Positions 50,154 to 62,308 of a stretch of 64,000 nt of DNA are shown piece by piece. The stretch is taken from assembly GCF_021134715.1 (NCBI RefSeq), contig NC_060026.1, positions 12,701,001 through 12,765,000 of the forward strand, in the 5' to 3' direction. This stretch comes from Daphnia pulex. Lineage: Eukaryota > Arthropoda > Branchiopoda > Diplostraca > Daphniidae. A program made the position numbers and the translations under genes. The notes under the pieces were generated by a model. It was not told the origin of the DNA. It saw only the letters and a list, made by a program, of their open reading frames with translations, and did no database searches. The number at the start of each line of letters is the position of its first letter. Positions within the stretch are counted from its first letter, which is position 1.

Positions 50154-52770
50154 ATGCAGAAATTGCAAAGCATAGAGTTAGACCCAAGAGATAAACTAGG
50201 ACAAGGAGGTTTCGGTTCAGTGTTTAACGGGAAATTTGGAGGAAAAGAAGTTGCCGTGAAAAGAGTTGAATCAATCGAAACTGACGAACGAGAAGAAGAT
50301 GCTCTAAAGAAGTTAAATCACTTAAATGTCGTCCAACTCTATCATGTCGAAATTCACGAAGCATTCAAGTGAGATTTTTTAAGTTTTCATATTTAGAAAA
50401 TAAGAAAATAACATCAACCTTGACATTTGTTACTTAACGGTTAGGTACTTTGCTTTGGAATTGTGCAAAGCATCATTGGATCAAGTGTTTCTTGATGAGA
50501 GCAATCCCAAAAAGTACACAGGACCGCCATTACCTCACCATTTTACAGTTTTGTTGCAGTTGGCTTTTGGTCTCGATCACATCCATTCAAAAAACTTGAT
50601 TCATCGAGACATTAAACCAGAAAATGTTCTCATTTCCGTTGGCTCTGATGATCAAAAGGTAACAATGAAATGGGCCGATTTTGGGCTTTCCAAACCAGTG
50701 AATGAAAGAGGAACATTCTCAATGAGCGGAATAAAGGGAACAACGAATTGGATGGCACCAGAACTGCTTAAAGAGTACAGCGCTGGACACAGAAGTAATG
50801 CCTTGCCGATAAGAGGAACAATCAAAAGCGACATATTTGCAGAGGGACTCGTTTTTGGCTATTTTCTGGGAAAAGGAGTACATCCGTTTGGTTTAAATAT
50901 TCTAAAAATCCCTTCAAACATTGAAAAAGGAAAACCAGTCAATATGGAAAGTAGGATTCATATTTTTTTTTTTATTTGTTTAAACGACTATGAAATGTTT
51001 TCTTTTCTTTTAAAAGACATTCAACCTTCATCTGTTCGCGAGTTAATTGAAAAAATGTTGGAAAACAATCCTGAAGACAGAATTACATCACCGGAAACCG
51101 TCCTGCGACTTGAAAAACTAAAAAAAGAGGTAAAGACTCGCCAGTTTAATGAACACTGAAGAGTATTTTTTTTTCTTTTTTACTAGCAAGATATCAAAAT
51201 ATTTGGTTTTTAATCTTTATCTGGTTTGGGATCATAACAGATGGAAATCAAATTATTCAAATTATTGGAAGCATCAAATGTAGACTTAGAAGAAGTCAAA
51301 GCTCTGATAGACGAAGGTGTCGATATCAATTGCGTTAATGAAGAAGGATCGACACCATTTCTCCATCTTATGAAGGGATGCAGCACTAAAACCAATTTGA
51401 AAGAGACTATGCAGTTTTTAATCGACAACAAAGTCGATGTCAACAGCAACAACATACATGGATGTACAATTAGATGGAACGCCCTTCAATTCATGTGCAA
51501 ACTTTACGGAAAAGAAGATTTGATTGACTTAATTCAAATGTTGGTTCAACACGGAATTGTCGTTGACTCAACTGATAACGAAGGACACAATGCTCTTCAT
51601 TTCGTGTGCGACTATTATAAAAAAGATAATATAAACGCCATCATCGAAATTTTGATTGACAATGGAATAGATGTCAATAGTTACAGCAAGAACAAATGGA
51701 ATGCCCTTCATATGGCATGTGGCAATTACCAGAGAGAAAATTTGATTGACGTAGTCCAACTGCTGATTAAAAGAGGAATCGACGTAAATTTGAAAAATAA
51801 TTTTGGAGAAATGGCCCTGCAAACATTATGTCGAAATTATCGATACGTTAAATGGATTGAGATCATTGAAATGCTAATTCAATCTAGAACGGATGTCAAC
51901 AACAGAAACTACGAAGGATGGAATGCACTACATGCTTTATGCCAAGCAAAACATCAAGAACTTGACTTAATTGAAGAAATTCGGCTCTTAATTGATCATG
52001 GAATCGACGTCAACTCGATTAATGACGACGGCTGGAATGCCCTTCATATTTTATGTCAGAATTACAAAAAAGAGAATTTAATTGAAATCATTCGCCTTTT
52101 TATCCAAAACGGAATTGACGTCAATTCGACTAACGACGGTGGCTGGAATGCCCTTCATATTTTATGCAAACATTACAGTCAAAAAAATTTAATTGAAATT
52201 ATTCGTCTTTTTATTCAAAACGGAATTGTCCTCAACTCTACTAACGACGGTGGCTGGAATGTCCTTCATATTTTATGTCATATTTACAAGAAAGAAAATT
52301 TAATTGAAGTTATTCGCCTATTAATTCAAAATGGAATCGACGTCAACTCGGCAAACGACGACGGGTGGAATGCTTTGCAAATGTTAAGCCAAAACAACAA
52401 AAATGACAATTTGATTGACATCATTCGTCTTTTTATTCAGCAGAAAATTGACGTCAACTGGAAGAACAAGAAAAGATGGAATGTTCTCCAATTGTTTTGT
52501 AAATACTATTCCAACGATAACCTCATCGACATTGTCCAACTTCTAATCGATAACAAAATTGATGTCAATCACACGGCAAACGAAGGAAATGCACTTCATT
52601 TACTGTGTAAATATTATCCAAATGGAAATATTATCGACATATTCCAGCTGTTAATTACCAAAGGAATAACCGTGAAATGGAATGGCGTCGATCCACGAAC
52701 TCTAATCCGTCAAAACCGCAATCAAGAAAATAAGGATAATATCATTCAATTTCTCAATCGCAATATCTAA
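50154..52770 (+). CDS. IRE1-like kinase-ankyrin fusion, unit 3 (intact)
   Basis: Exons 50154-50368, 50445-50950, 51017-51129 and 51241-52770 give 2364 nt, 787 aa, with every junction in frame. The kinase (about residues 1-278) shows GQGGFGSVFNGKF, KEVAVKRV, HRDIKPENVL, WADFGLSKP and NWMAPELL: a complete active-site set. The acceptor ACAG just before MEIKLFKLLEASNVDLEEVK joins it to about twelve 37-residue ankyrin repeats, closed by a cap (VDPRTLIRQNRNQENKDNII). There is no KEN nuclease domain, signal peptide or transmembrane helix. Vertebrate RNase L has ankyrin repeats, then kinase, then nuclease; here the order is kinase then ankyrin. An immune-sensing role would be a guess. Its flanks and introns match unit 2, so it arose by segmental duplication. 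Confidence 0.87.
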
Positions 52771-53334
52771 ACTACCAAAATAAAATTAAATACATCATGT
52801 GTAACTAGTGAAATAAACGAGAAAGTGTTCTTATTGCAGAGGATGGAATCAAGTCTTCAAATTTAGCGAATTTGAAAGCTTTCTGTGAAATGTTAAAAAT
52901 CACGCACGGTAATTTGGGACTGTCGAATCGTTAATAATAGTTTAACATTATTATTAACACTTTTGTAGCAACGTAAATTTTTCCAAAACGAAATATTAAC
53001 ATTTTACGTCCGATAATCTGTTGTCTAATTGGTTTTTACTACGAAAAGTTAACTGCTTTTTATTTCATTACCCCCTAGACGGCGAATAAATGACACCACT
53101 TGGCAATTAAAGTCCTGTCAAATCAGCAAACCAACAATCTCACGAGTAGATTGCTAACTCCCACCGCTTTTTTTAGTGTTCGTTTATCCGACAAAACATG
53201 CGACAAAAATCAACACGAATCAATTGAGAAATGATACTAGGGAGCCAAAGAATGGGCAGTTGAAATAATAAATACGTGCTGCATTACTGCCTTGTTCCAT
53301 CAGAAGACATTATCAATTTATAAATATTATTAGT

Positions 53335-53640
53335 GACCAAACCGTGAACCACTTTTAATACCATAAATTCAAATTCTTCTTTCTTTTGTTAATTTTAAAC
53401 CTCAAATTCAAATGTTACATTGATTTGCTCGACCAGATGGCGACGAAAAACAGTCAAGTGTTTACTAAAGCCGCTCCTAGATAGCGCTATATAGCTGAAT
53501 TTCAAAAAATACCAAAATGTTCAAAACCGCCAGGCAAAAGAGTGTCATCGCCGGCTAATTATCAAAGTCAACACAAACACACCATTGCCTTGTTAACCCC
53601 TCTGCCCCTCCATAAGTGGTCGTCCATACCAAAAACATGT
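53335..53640. repeat. Duplicated 3' flank, copy near unit 3
   Basis: Partner of 48330-48640 at a comparable distance behind the ankyrin exon. Differences are scattered substitutions and short indels. Confidence 0.75.
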
Positions 53641-56600
53641 GGCACAAATTGACCCACAACCCTCTGCTATTCATTGATCAGGCCTCGTTTGCTCCTTCAA
53701 CAAGGGCCACATGAAATGAATTAGGAGCGCAAATCAGACCGAAAGTACGTCCCACAAAATCAAATTTGAAAACAAGCCAAAAAGCCCAGAGAAAAAGGGA
53801 AAACTCTCTTAGTAGAACATCTTTTAAACGAATGCGAAAGCCCCATCATAAACACAGCTGCTCACATTACATAAATCGAGAGAGAAAAGAAACACTATAT
53901 CGAATTCATTTTTTTGAATGCAATAAAAACCGACCACGCCCCGACAGACTGCACACGCGTGCTCTTATCTATTGCGCAGATATTGCGTCCACCATTCTAT
54001 AAGGAAAAAAAAAACCAGCCCGAGGATAAAAAGTTATGACGGTCCACATGATCGAATTCAACGGGTCCGTCCAAATGGATTTCATCATCGGGACTCGTAA
54101 AGAAAAAAGAAAAAAAAGGAGAAAAAGTCTGAAATTGCGTGTCGTAAAAAACGGCACCAGTTTTTCAAGGAACCGCAAGCTCGTCGAAATGGACTTGTTT
54201 TCAACTTATTACACATTCGTGAGCGCTCTTAATATAATAATAAAGAGAGAGAGAGACCGGGAACACAACACACGAATAACAACATCTCGTTGCGTTGCTA
54301 TCATCATTTCGAGCACCGTTTTTTATTTTGTTTAAATTTTATTACGGCGACCGAAAAGAAAAAAGATGTCGTGATTAACAACAAGCGTCATGAGTCATGA
54401 CCGAGTTTTCATCTCTTCATTAGAAACACAAGAGCGTGTCCTTCTCCAGTTTACTACTCTCTCAAAGAAAAAATATCTAATTTTTATAGTTGAGTGGAAT
54501 TTTATTTAAAAGAAAACAATTTTTCCTTGGAAAAATTTCAACGTGATGTATCACTGACCAGAGAGCTTTACAAGTCTTTCTGGCGCGAGACGGATTTAAA
54601 AGGAAAAAATAAAAACGAGTTCAAAGGTCAAAGCAAGCGACTGTGGGTCTATATGGGCGCAAAAAAAAAAAAGAGTCGAAAAATCAAGAAAGATTTTTAT
54701 AGTCAACCCAAAAAGGTAAAAATGGAAGGGGAGATATAAGTTGTTGTCGCCGCCAAGAGGCAGAGGCGGCGACGACACATCAGATGATGATCAAGAGCGC
54801 TGACTAGCTCTTTAGTATTGGGAATATAAAACGATAAGAAAAAAATAAAAAGGGAAATTTTTCCTCTTCTTGTCCGTCGATCGCCGCATGGATGGAAGGA
54901 CTGTGTGTACCTGCAGCAAAAGACTATGGGGCGACACTGTCCCTTCGACTACCATTTTTTTATTATTATTATTATATTATAACAAAAGGAAAAGTTTGAA
55001 CCCTCCAAGGGATAGATATACATTTCTGTTTTGGCTGTGCTCCCCATACACACTGGGAGAAAAATAGAAATGATTTCCACCTTTTTGAAGTCATCTTGGC
55101 GCTTTTTTTTTTGTTTGATGGTTTTATGACGCGACGATTTCTGGCGACTCCAACCAAACGCGTTTTCCCTCTCTATAATAATAGTAATAATAATATTTCT
55201 TGTGATACTTGATGGTCGAGCTTCTTTTCTCGTTTTGTTTCCGAGGCGTTTCAATAACAACAAATGGACACGCATTTTCCCTTTTTTTCTCGATCATTTG
55301 ACCCTTAATAACTCGACCCATCTCTTCCACGAAACACCCTTTTAAAATAAGAGTCCATCGCATCATTCAACCCTATTATATAAATAGCTCCTGTTCTTTT
55401 TTTCAAGTTATTACAGACAGTCGCAAGAGTGGAAAGAAATAAAAGGTCGTCTATTTTTGGAACTTACCCCCAAGAGAAAGACGCATATCCGAGTTGTATA
55501 ATAAGTTGTTTCTCTCTTTCCTGGAAATGAAAACGGCCAGCAGAGTCGGACGACGAGCGAGCGAGGTAAGTCGATGGAGTGTGATGGAAGGCAACAGTTC
55601 ACACAGCTGGTAATGGACCAGCTAATTGAACAAACAATCAATTTCAATTTCAAAGTCGAGTTGAGTGGTTGGTGTGTGTGGGGCGACCGGTCCCGACGTC
55701 CACAGTCACAGATGTTTCCGCCCTTTTTTAACATTTTCTCCTGCAATAGAAAAAGAAAATAGGCACTTTAAAACATACAACCAAGTCTGAAAGAAATAAG
55801 AGATTAAGTTTCCGGTCTACGGGAATGATTCAAATTCAATCAGTAGACCTACAAATCATTTTCTCCAAAAAAGAAGCGCTGAAATGTTGAAATTGGCCCT
55901 TCCCGGCTTCTCTCTTTCGGGTGGGGGGAATGATTGATCGGATGATATGCACAACTTTTATCTCTGTACATCATCTCTCCCTTCTTGGCTCTGCAGAGTC
56001 TACGCAGTCGACGCAATATGCTAAAAAAATGAAGACAGATTCATCTCCCGGGGGTTCTATCACGATCTATCTATAAAGTTGGGGAGAGTCATATCTCGTT
56101 CGCTCTACCTCGTAAAATCAAATAAAAAGCCGAGTTCAGGGAAATGAGAGGGGGGTAAGCAACACAGATGATGAGTTGGATAACAACTTCAATCTGCAAG
56201 TTCGATGCATAGCTAATAGAAGCCAATCTACATCTTATAACTTGGGAATAATATTGAAAAAAAGAAATGGCACGGGGGTTTTGTTGAATCGAGACAGTGA
56301 TGAACGCCCAGCAGCTGCGACCAACATTTTTGTTGTTATTTTTTCGGATGCCATTTTTACGATGAAACAACAACAAAGTTATAAAAACAACAACCAACTA
56401 AGTCAAAAAATAAAATTAAAAAAAAAAAAGGCCAAATGATGCATGTTATTTGGTTAAGTTTGTTTTCGCATAGCTGCAACCGGATTTCCACCCAGAAAAA
56501 GAAAAATGTTAGACACAAGTCTAGTCGGCAGCAGCAGCTACAGCTCTAGGAAATAAATCGTCGGCCAGCACTCTTTCACTAAGTGGGTCTTCACTTCTTT

Positions 56601-56645
56601 TTTCAAAAATGTTTCACCCGCCGCCAGAACGTCCGGCCGCTCTCC

Positions 56646-56653
56646 TGACGTCA
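56646..56653. promoter_or_regulatory. CRE-type palindrome TGACGTCA, site 1
   Basis: Perfect 8-bp CREB/ATF consensus within CTCCTGACGTCACAGTAGG. Confidence 0.4.
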
Positions 56654-57705
56654 CAGTAGGCAACAAATAAAAAAAGCAAAAGCGGAAGTGTCTATTAGTG
56701 AACTGTTTGGGCTCTTGTTACAACTTGGGACACGACGCAGTGCATCTCTTACGACTTGAGGAAAAATGTTTCGAAAAAATGTTTCAGAGTCGGCCGTCCA
56801 CAAAAGGAAATGTTGGGACACCCATTTCCATCTTTTTACAACACACGGGGACGGACTATACAACAACAACACCAGCCAAAATAATCATAAAAAAAAGGGG
56901 TAGAGAGATGATGTTTTGGCGGCTGCGGATGATGGAGGAGAAGAAGACGGGCGCGGCTGCCGCCAATGTCAGCGCCAACAATCCATTAGTAGCTTCGACC
57001 AATTGGTCCTCTACGCGGTTCTTTCTCTCTCTTGATAGTTTTCGACTGGCGTGTTGTCTGTCGAAATATGGAAACGAGCCCTCGGAGAATTCCTATAAAC
57101 ACACTCCCTCATCTTCTATGTGATTTGAACAGAAATTTTATTAGACGGCGCGGTACCGTCCGTGTGTTGTCTCCTGCGCACAATTTTTTTTTTTTATTTA
57201 ATGGATTCAACTGGGGCCCAATTGAAATCCCCGGGGTCTACTTTCGATTCAATTTTCGTGTGTTTCCTTTTTTCGCGGGTGCGAATCAAAAAAACCAAAT
57301 TGAAGTGAAAGAAACCCGAAGGCCCCACAACAACAACAATTTTGTGGATCGAAAAGAAGAAGCCGATCGATTGAGCAACAACAAACAAACAAGAAAAAAA
57401 GAAAGAAAAAAACACCTGAAAATGAAATAAAATTTTGTCGATGTCGGTGGTCGAACGAAGATTCTGGTTTTTTACAACCAGCGATTTGACACGTCAACGA
57501 TGTGTGTCCCACAAAATGCGGGATAATAGCTATAATACAAGAGAGTTCAGAGAGAGACATTTGATATTATAACATCATCATTTTAAAAGGTGGTGAGGGG
57601 AAAGGTGGGGTGGTGGTGGTGAAGGTAAAGGTTACACAAGATGGGGGCTGAGGAAAGAAAAAAGAAGAGAAAAATGATTAGCATTCGACAGCGATGTGAG
57701 TGTGT

Positions 57706-57720
57706 TGTGTGTGTGTGTGT
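57706..57720. repeat. (GT)n microsatellite
   Basis: Seven to eight GT units following TGTGAGTGTGTT. Confidence 0.9.
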
Positions 57721-57800
57721 AGTCGTAGCGGCTTTGTCACCAAAGTGTCATCACCTGTTCCTTTCCTCTTATGGGCCGCCGAATGATACACACACAAAGT

Positions 57801-57808
57801 TGACGTCA
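57801..57808. promoter_or_regulatory. CRE-type palindrome TGACGTCA, site 2
   Basis: Perfect consensus within AAAGTTGACGTCATCACC. Confidence 0.4.
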
Positions 57809-58703
57809 TCACCGAAAAATCCTTCGCATTTTCTTTTTCTTTTTTAAAAGAAATGTTGGCGGTAAAATAAGAAATGGAATTTTCTGTTTGGGACCCCAAA
57901 AATATCTGAAGGGATTAAATATTTCAATAGACGCAATGATCGTGTGGGAGTGGCCAGCTATTCTCATTATGAATAAAGCCATACGCGGATAGAGTGGCAA
58001 CGAAGGCGGAGTCAGCAGTCAAAAGGGGGGAAAGAGGGTTGGGCAATTTTAACCCGAAAAAGAAATTCATCATTTTTTCGTTGTTTGTGAATTTTGTTTT
58101 TTTCGGTTCTTGAATTTAAAGAGAAAAGACGGCGGATTATTTAATTTCTTTTAAATTTTCTTTTTTTTTCTTTGGGGCCCAGAGTCCGACCTCCCATGCA
58201 GTTTCGATTTCGTGTGACATTTCTAGCCCCCTTCATTTTATTTGGTTGGAAAAAAGTTTGACATCATTCGACAGCCAAAAGAGAGAAGAAATCTCCCCCA
58301 TCCTATCCATATGTGTGCATGTCATCATATAAGAGCATTAGATGAAAGACGCTGATGGCCCCAATAAATCATCAGGACCGGGGGGGTTATTATGTGTCCA
58401 GCGGCGGTTCACTGGACCTTATTTCCCCATTTCCACAAATAAAAAAAAAATGACAAATAAAAATTGAGCGCAAAATTCGGTAGAAAAATAATGTACCACA
58501 TTTGGTTCTCGATTTGCAAATACATTCCCAATAGATTGTAATTGGAATCATTTAACTCTTTCTTCTGGGGTGAATACGCCCACGTCGTTAGAGGATTTTT
58601 TTTCCAGAAAAATGATATCGGGAACCAGGTGAAGTGAATTTTAATAAGAGAAAATGACATATTCCGGGTATTGGAATTGTGTCCGCCAGTCAGGAGACAC
58701 GGA

Positions 58704-58711
58704 TGACGTCA
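58704..58711. promoter_or_regulatory. CRE-type palindrome TGACGTCA, site 3
   Basis: Perfect consensus within CACGGATGACGTCACACGG. Confidence 0.4.
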
Positions 58712-60729
58712 CACGGTCACAAAAGAAGAGAAAGGGCAGCTAGATAAGATGGATAGAAAAATATGTTTTTGCGGCCGCTGGTTCATCATGACCGTCATCA
58801 TATCTCTTGTCCATTTTTTTATTTATTTACAACGCACAAGACACACACACATTCTGGTTGAGCTACGAAAATCATAATAATAATAGGAACGACTATAAGA
58901 TGGCTGCAGGAGGTTTACGACACGCCGTGGACGCACGGGGCGCGTCCGCGTTCATCCACTTTGGGCATATCATCGCGCAGCTAGGACAGAAAATGATGAA
59001 ATGTCCTTTTTCTCGATTTCTTATAGGGGAAATTAGCATATTTTATTGCATTACAAAAGATTTTTTTTATAAGGGGCATTCAATAATCTCTCGGACAAGT
59101 CCGAAACGAAAATTCCACGACACAAAAATTCAATTAAGATTGAAAAATTCATTTTTATTTTAAAATTTAAAAAAATCTATTTTTTAAAAAACGCCGAAAA
59201 ATGTTTCACCTGGAATATGAAAAAGTAGTACGAGCCCGGCGAATTGACGCTAATGGATTTTGTGAGGTACTCGATACATTCCATCACAATATCCACCCCA
59301 CCCGAATCATATTCTCTTTTTTCTCCAACAGTAATAACAACTCAAAAGAAGGTGACCGTTTTAGCACGTCCCACTGGAGAAAACAAAATTTTGGGTCGGC
59401 GAAAAAACCCCAAAAAATTGTAGCGGAATTTGTTTTTTGGCGATCCGTACAGGTCCCAATAAAAAGGTACAAATTCCAGAAATATTTCTTAAAGGACAAT
59501 ATTTGGAAACATGTCGAAGAGGACTTATAATTTGCTTATAATAACGTGAGTTGCTCCTTTTGACAAGATATCCTCGGGACATTTGTTTGACCTGTCCATC
59601 ATTTGACTAGCGGCGAAAAGTCAAATAATTTCAAAACAAAAAATTAAAAAACACGGCCAGACTTTTAACTCTTTTAACTCTTCCTAATGATTCCTTTCTC
59701 CATCTTTTATTTTTGAAAAGAATAAATTCAAAAAAAATCTTTGATAATCCGCACCGACAAGAGGATGAGCCTTTAAGAAAAGGCTAGCCAACAAAAAAAG
59801 AAAATTTTTTTCTCGACTAAAAAAGTAAATTTATTTTTGCGAGCCCGACAAGCGCCACCTTTAATATATATCTATCTATCTATTTTTTAATCCGTTTTGC
59901 CGCCCCTCTCCGAGGAGATAGAATGTCTGAATACAAGTCTCAAGTCTCAGCCAAGTCGAACAAGCGCACAGCCTCCGCGCCTTTATAATATCAAGAATCT
60001 TCTTCTTTTCTTCTTTCAACTTTTTTGTTTTATTGTTTTTAATTCTTTTTAACTCGACGACTTTTTGGCGAACAAGTCGCCGCCTTAAGTCTCGACTCGA
60101 CTTTTTTTTTGTGTGTCCCCCCTTCTAACATGGGCGCGCCCAAAAAATATTTTTTTGGGTGGCGGCCGACTGATTTTCCTAGTCGCCAAAATAAATAATA
60201 AAAAAGTGGAATGATCGATTGATTGCCTAATAATAACAGTATTTGGTGAGCGCGTCATTTTCACCAAGAAAAAAAACCCTGAAGTCAAATAAAAAATTTA
60301 TTTATTTATTTGTTTTACTGTAGACAAATATATCAGAATTGTTGGTAGGGGGAAGTACGCCCGACTGGACATGACATCCGTTTTTCTATCCATTTATCCC
60401 CCACTATATCAAAATGATGGGCAGCAAAATAATAACAGTTCGAAACAAAAAATATATAAAATAATTTTCTTTTTAAAAAAATAAAACCCAAAAAAACAAA
60501 AATCGATGGGAAAAAAAATTGTTTCCCAACTTTTGATCCGGCGTGACGTTGTATAAAGAGAGTTGCCGAATAGTCCGAGCAGTCAAACACAGTGTGGAAT
60601 TGTGTCGACAGAGGCAGACAAACCATAATAAACAATCAAAGCGTGGCAAAGGGGGTATACAGCTAGGGACCGTCCCCCCCTGCACACGGTTTCCCACCGA
60701 TCAATATTGTAACTGCAACCTCTCTTTTT

Positions 60730-60742
60730 GTGTGTGTGTGTG
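60730..60742. repeat. (GT)n microsatellite
   Basis: Short GT run after CTCTCTTTTT. Confidence 0.85.
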
Positions 60743-61874
60743 TTGTCCCGTGTGTTGTCCTTGTCTTGTTTCCCAGGGTAAATATATAAGACGTACTACA
60801 AGAAGATGCCGCCGAAAAACAAGTGTCGGTAGCCGTGAAAGATTGACAGGTCACACAACTTTTTCTTGTTCTCTTTTCTTTCAGCTTCTTTTTAAAAACG
60901 AAAGATCAAATGGGTAAGAGAGACGAATTGGATGTTGTCGCAGTGTGTAGACAAGAAGAAGAGACACACACCAAAGCGGCTCGCGCCCGTGACAAATTTT
61001 TTCTTTTTTTTTTTGCCCAGCAGCAGCAGGGGGTTCACACAACATTTCAATTCAAGAAGTGAGTCACGCAAAAATCGACAAAAATTGTACTATTTTGGAA
61101 ATTATTTCAACTTTAATTTTGAAATTTAATCGAATTTAAGTGGGAATTTTCAATACTGGAAATATTTGTGGATTCAATTTTGCAAAATTTTAGTATAAAA
61201 TATTACGATTTAAATCCCACTAACTTTACTTTTTTAAGTAAAGTTAATTATTTTTCTTTCAAGTAGGAATTTTTAATACTAGAAATATTGGCCGATTTAA
61301 TTTCGTATAACTTCAGTATAAAATACTACGATTTAAATCCAATGTAAATTACTTCTCTCAGTTTGGCGTGACTTGAAACTATATCTTGTCCATAAAATGA
61401 TTGTTCAAAATTTAGCTAACCACCTTCTTTCTTCTCTGACTGCCCTGGGAAAAAAAAGATGAAGACATTTCCAAGTGAAATGAAGTCATTTGGCATCCCT
61501 TTTTCTTTTATTACATATATACTAGTAGGCAACCCAAACATAATCCAACCTCTCAATAAATATCGATACGATTGAGACGTTGAGAGAATTTCGCTGCCGG
61601 GTTCACACGCTTCCCCCAGAATTTCCATCTCTCGATTGCCTGGACAGCCTCTCTCTCACAACTCAAAGCATATCACAAAAATTGCTTTTTCTTCTCTCTC
61701 TAGCATAAAAAAAGGAGAAGATATGGGCGGAGTGCTGTACCCTACACACACACAACAACATACAACACAAAAAAGTAAAAAGAAAAAAGCATAGAAAGAA
61801 GTTGTTGTCGGTTTCTGCGGCCGGGCGGCGGCGGCTTTCGTCGGCCCTTTTTTCCATCCACTCGATACATACGG

Positions 61875-61892
61875 GGATGGATGGATGGATGG
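61875..61892. repeat. (GGAT)n microsatellite
   Basis: Four and a half GGAT units. Confidence 0.9.
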
Positions 61893-62288
61893 AAGAATAA
61901 GACACAGTTGTAACCCAAAACAACGTCCCCAACTCTCTTCTCTATGACGGAACGGTTTGACGAGGCTAGGACAACATCTCAACCACTAAACAAGAAAAGA
62001 TTCCCTGTATAAGACTGGGCCAGCGGAGAGGGGTAGGACTCAAAAAGTACACACCCACCATGGCTAACGTGAGAAGAAGATGTCAAACAAGAGCTGCACG
62101 CTCGGCCTCTTTCGCCACGCTGGAAAAGATTCAAGAAAAAAGAAATAGAAAAAACGATTTCTTCCTCATCTTTTACGACTCCAATAGGACCGTCCCATCT
62201 CTGGTGTAGTGCGGTTTATTCTCCGTATGGGCGCTGGGCACAATATTGTGCGCATCTCTTCAAACCGTGCCGTTGTTTTTACCCCAAC

Positions 62289-62308
62289 AACACACACACA
62301 CACACACA
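62289..62308. repeat. (CA)n microsatellite
   Basis: About ten CA units after ACCCCAACAA. Confidence 0.9.
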
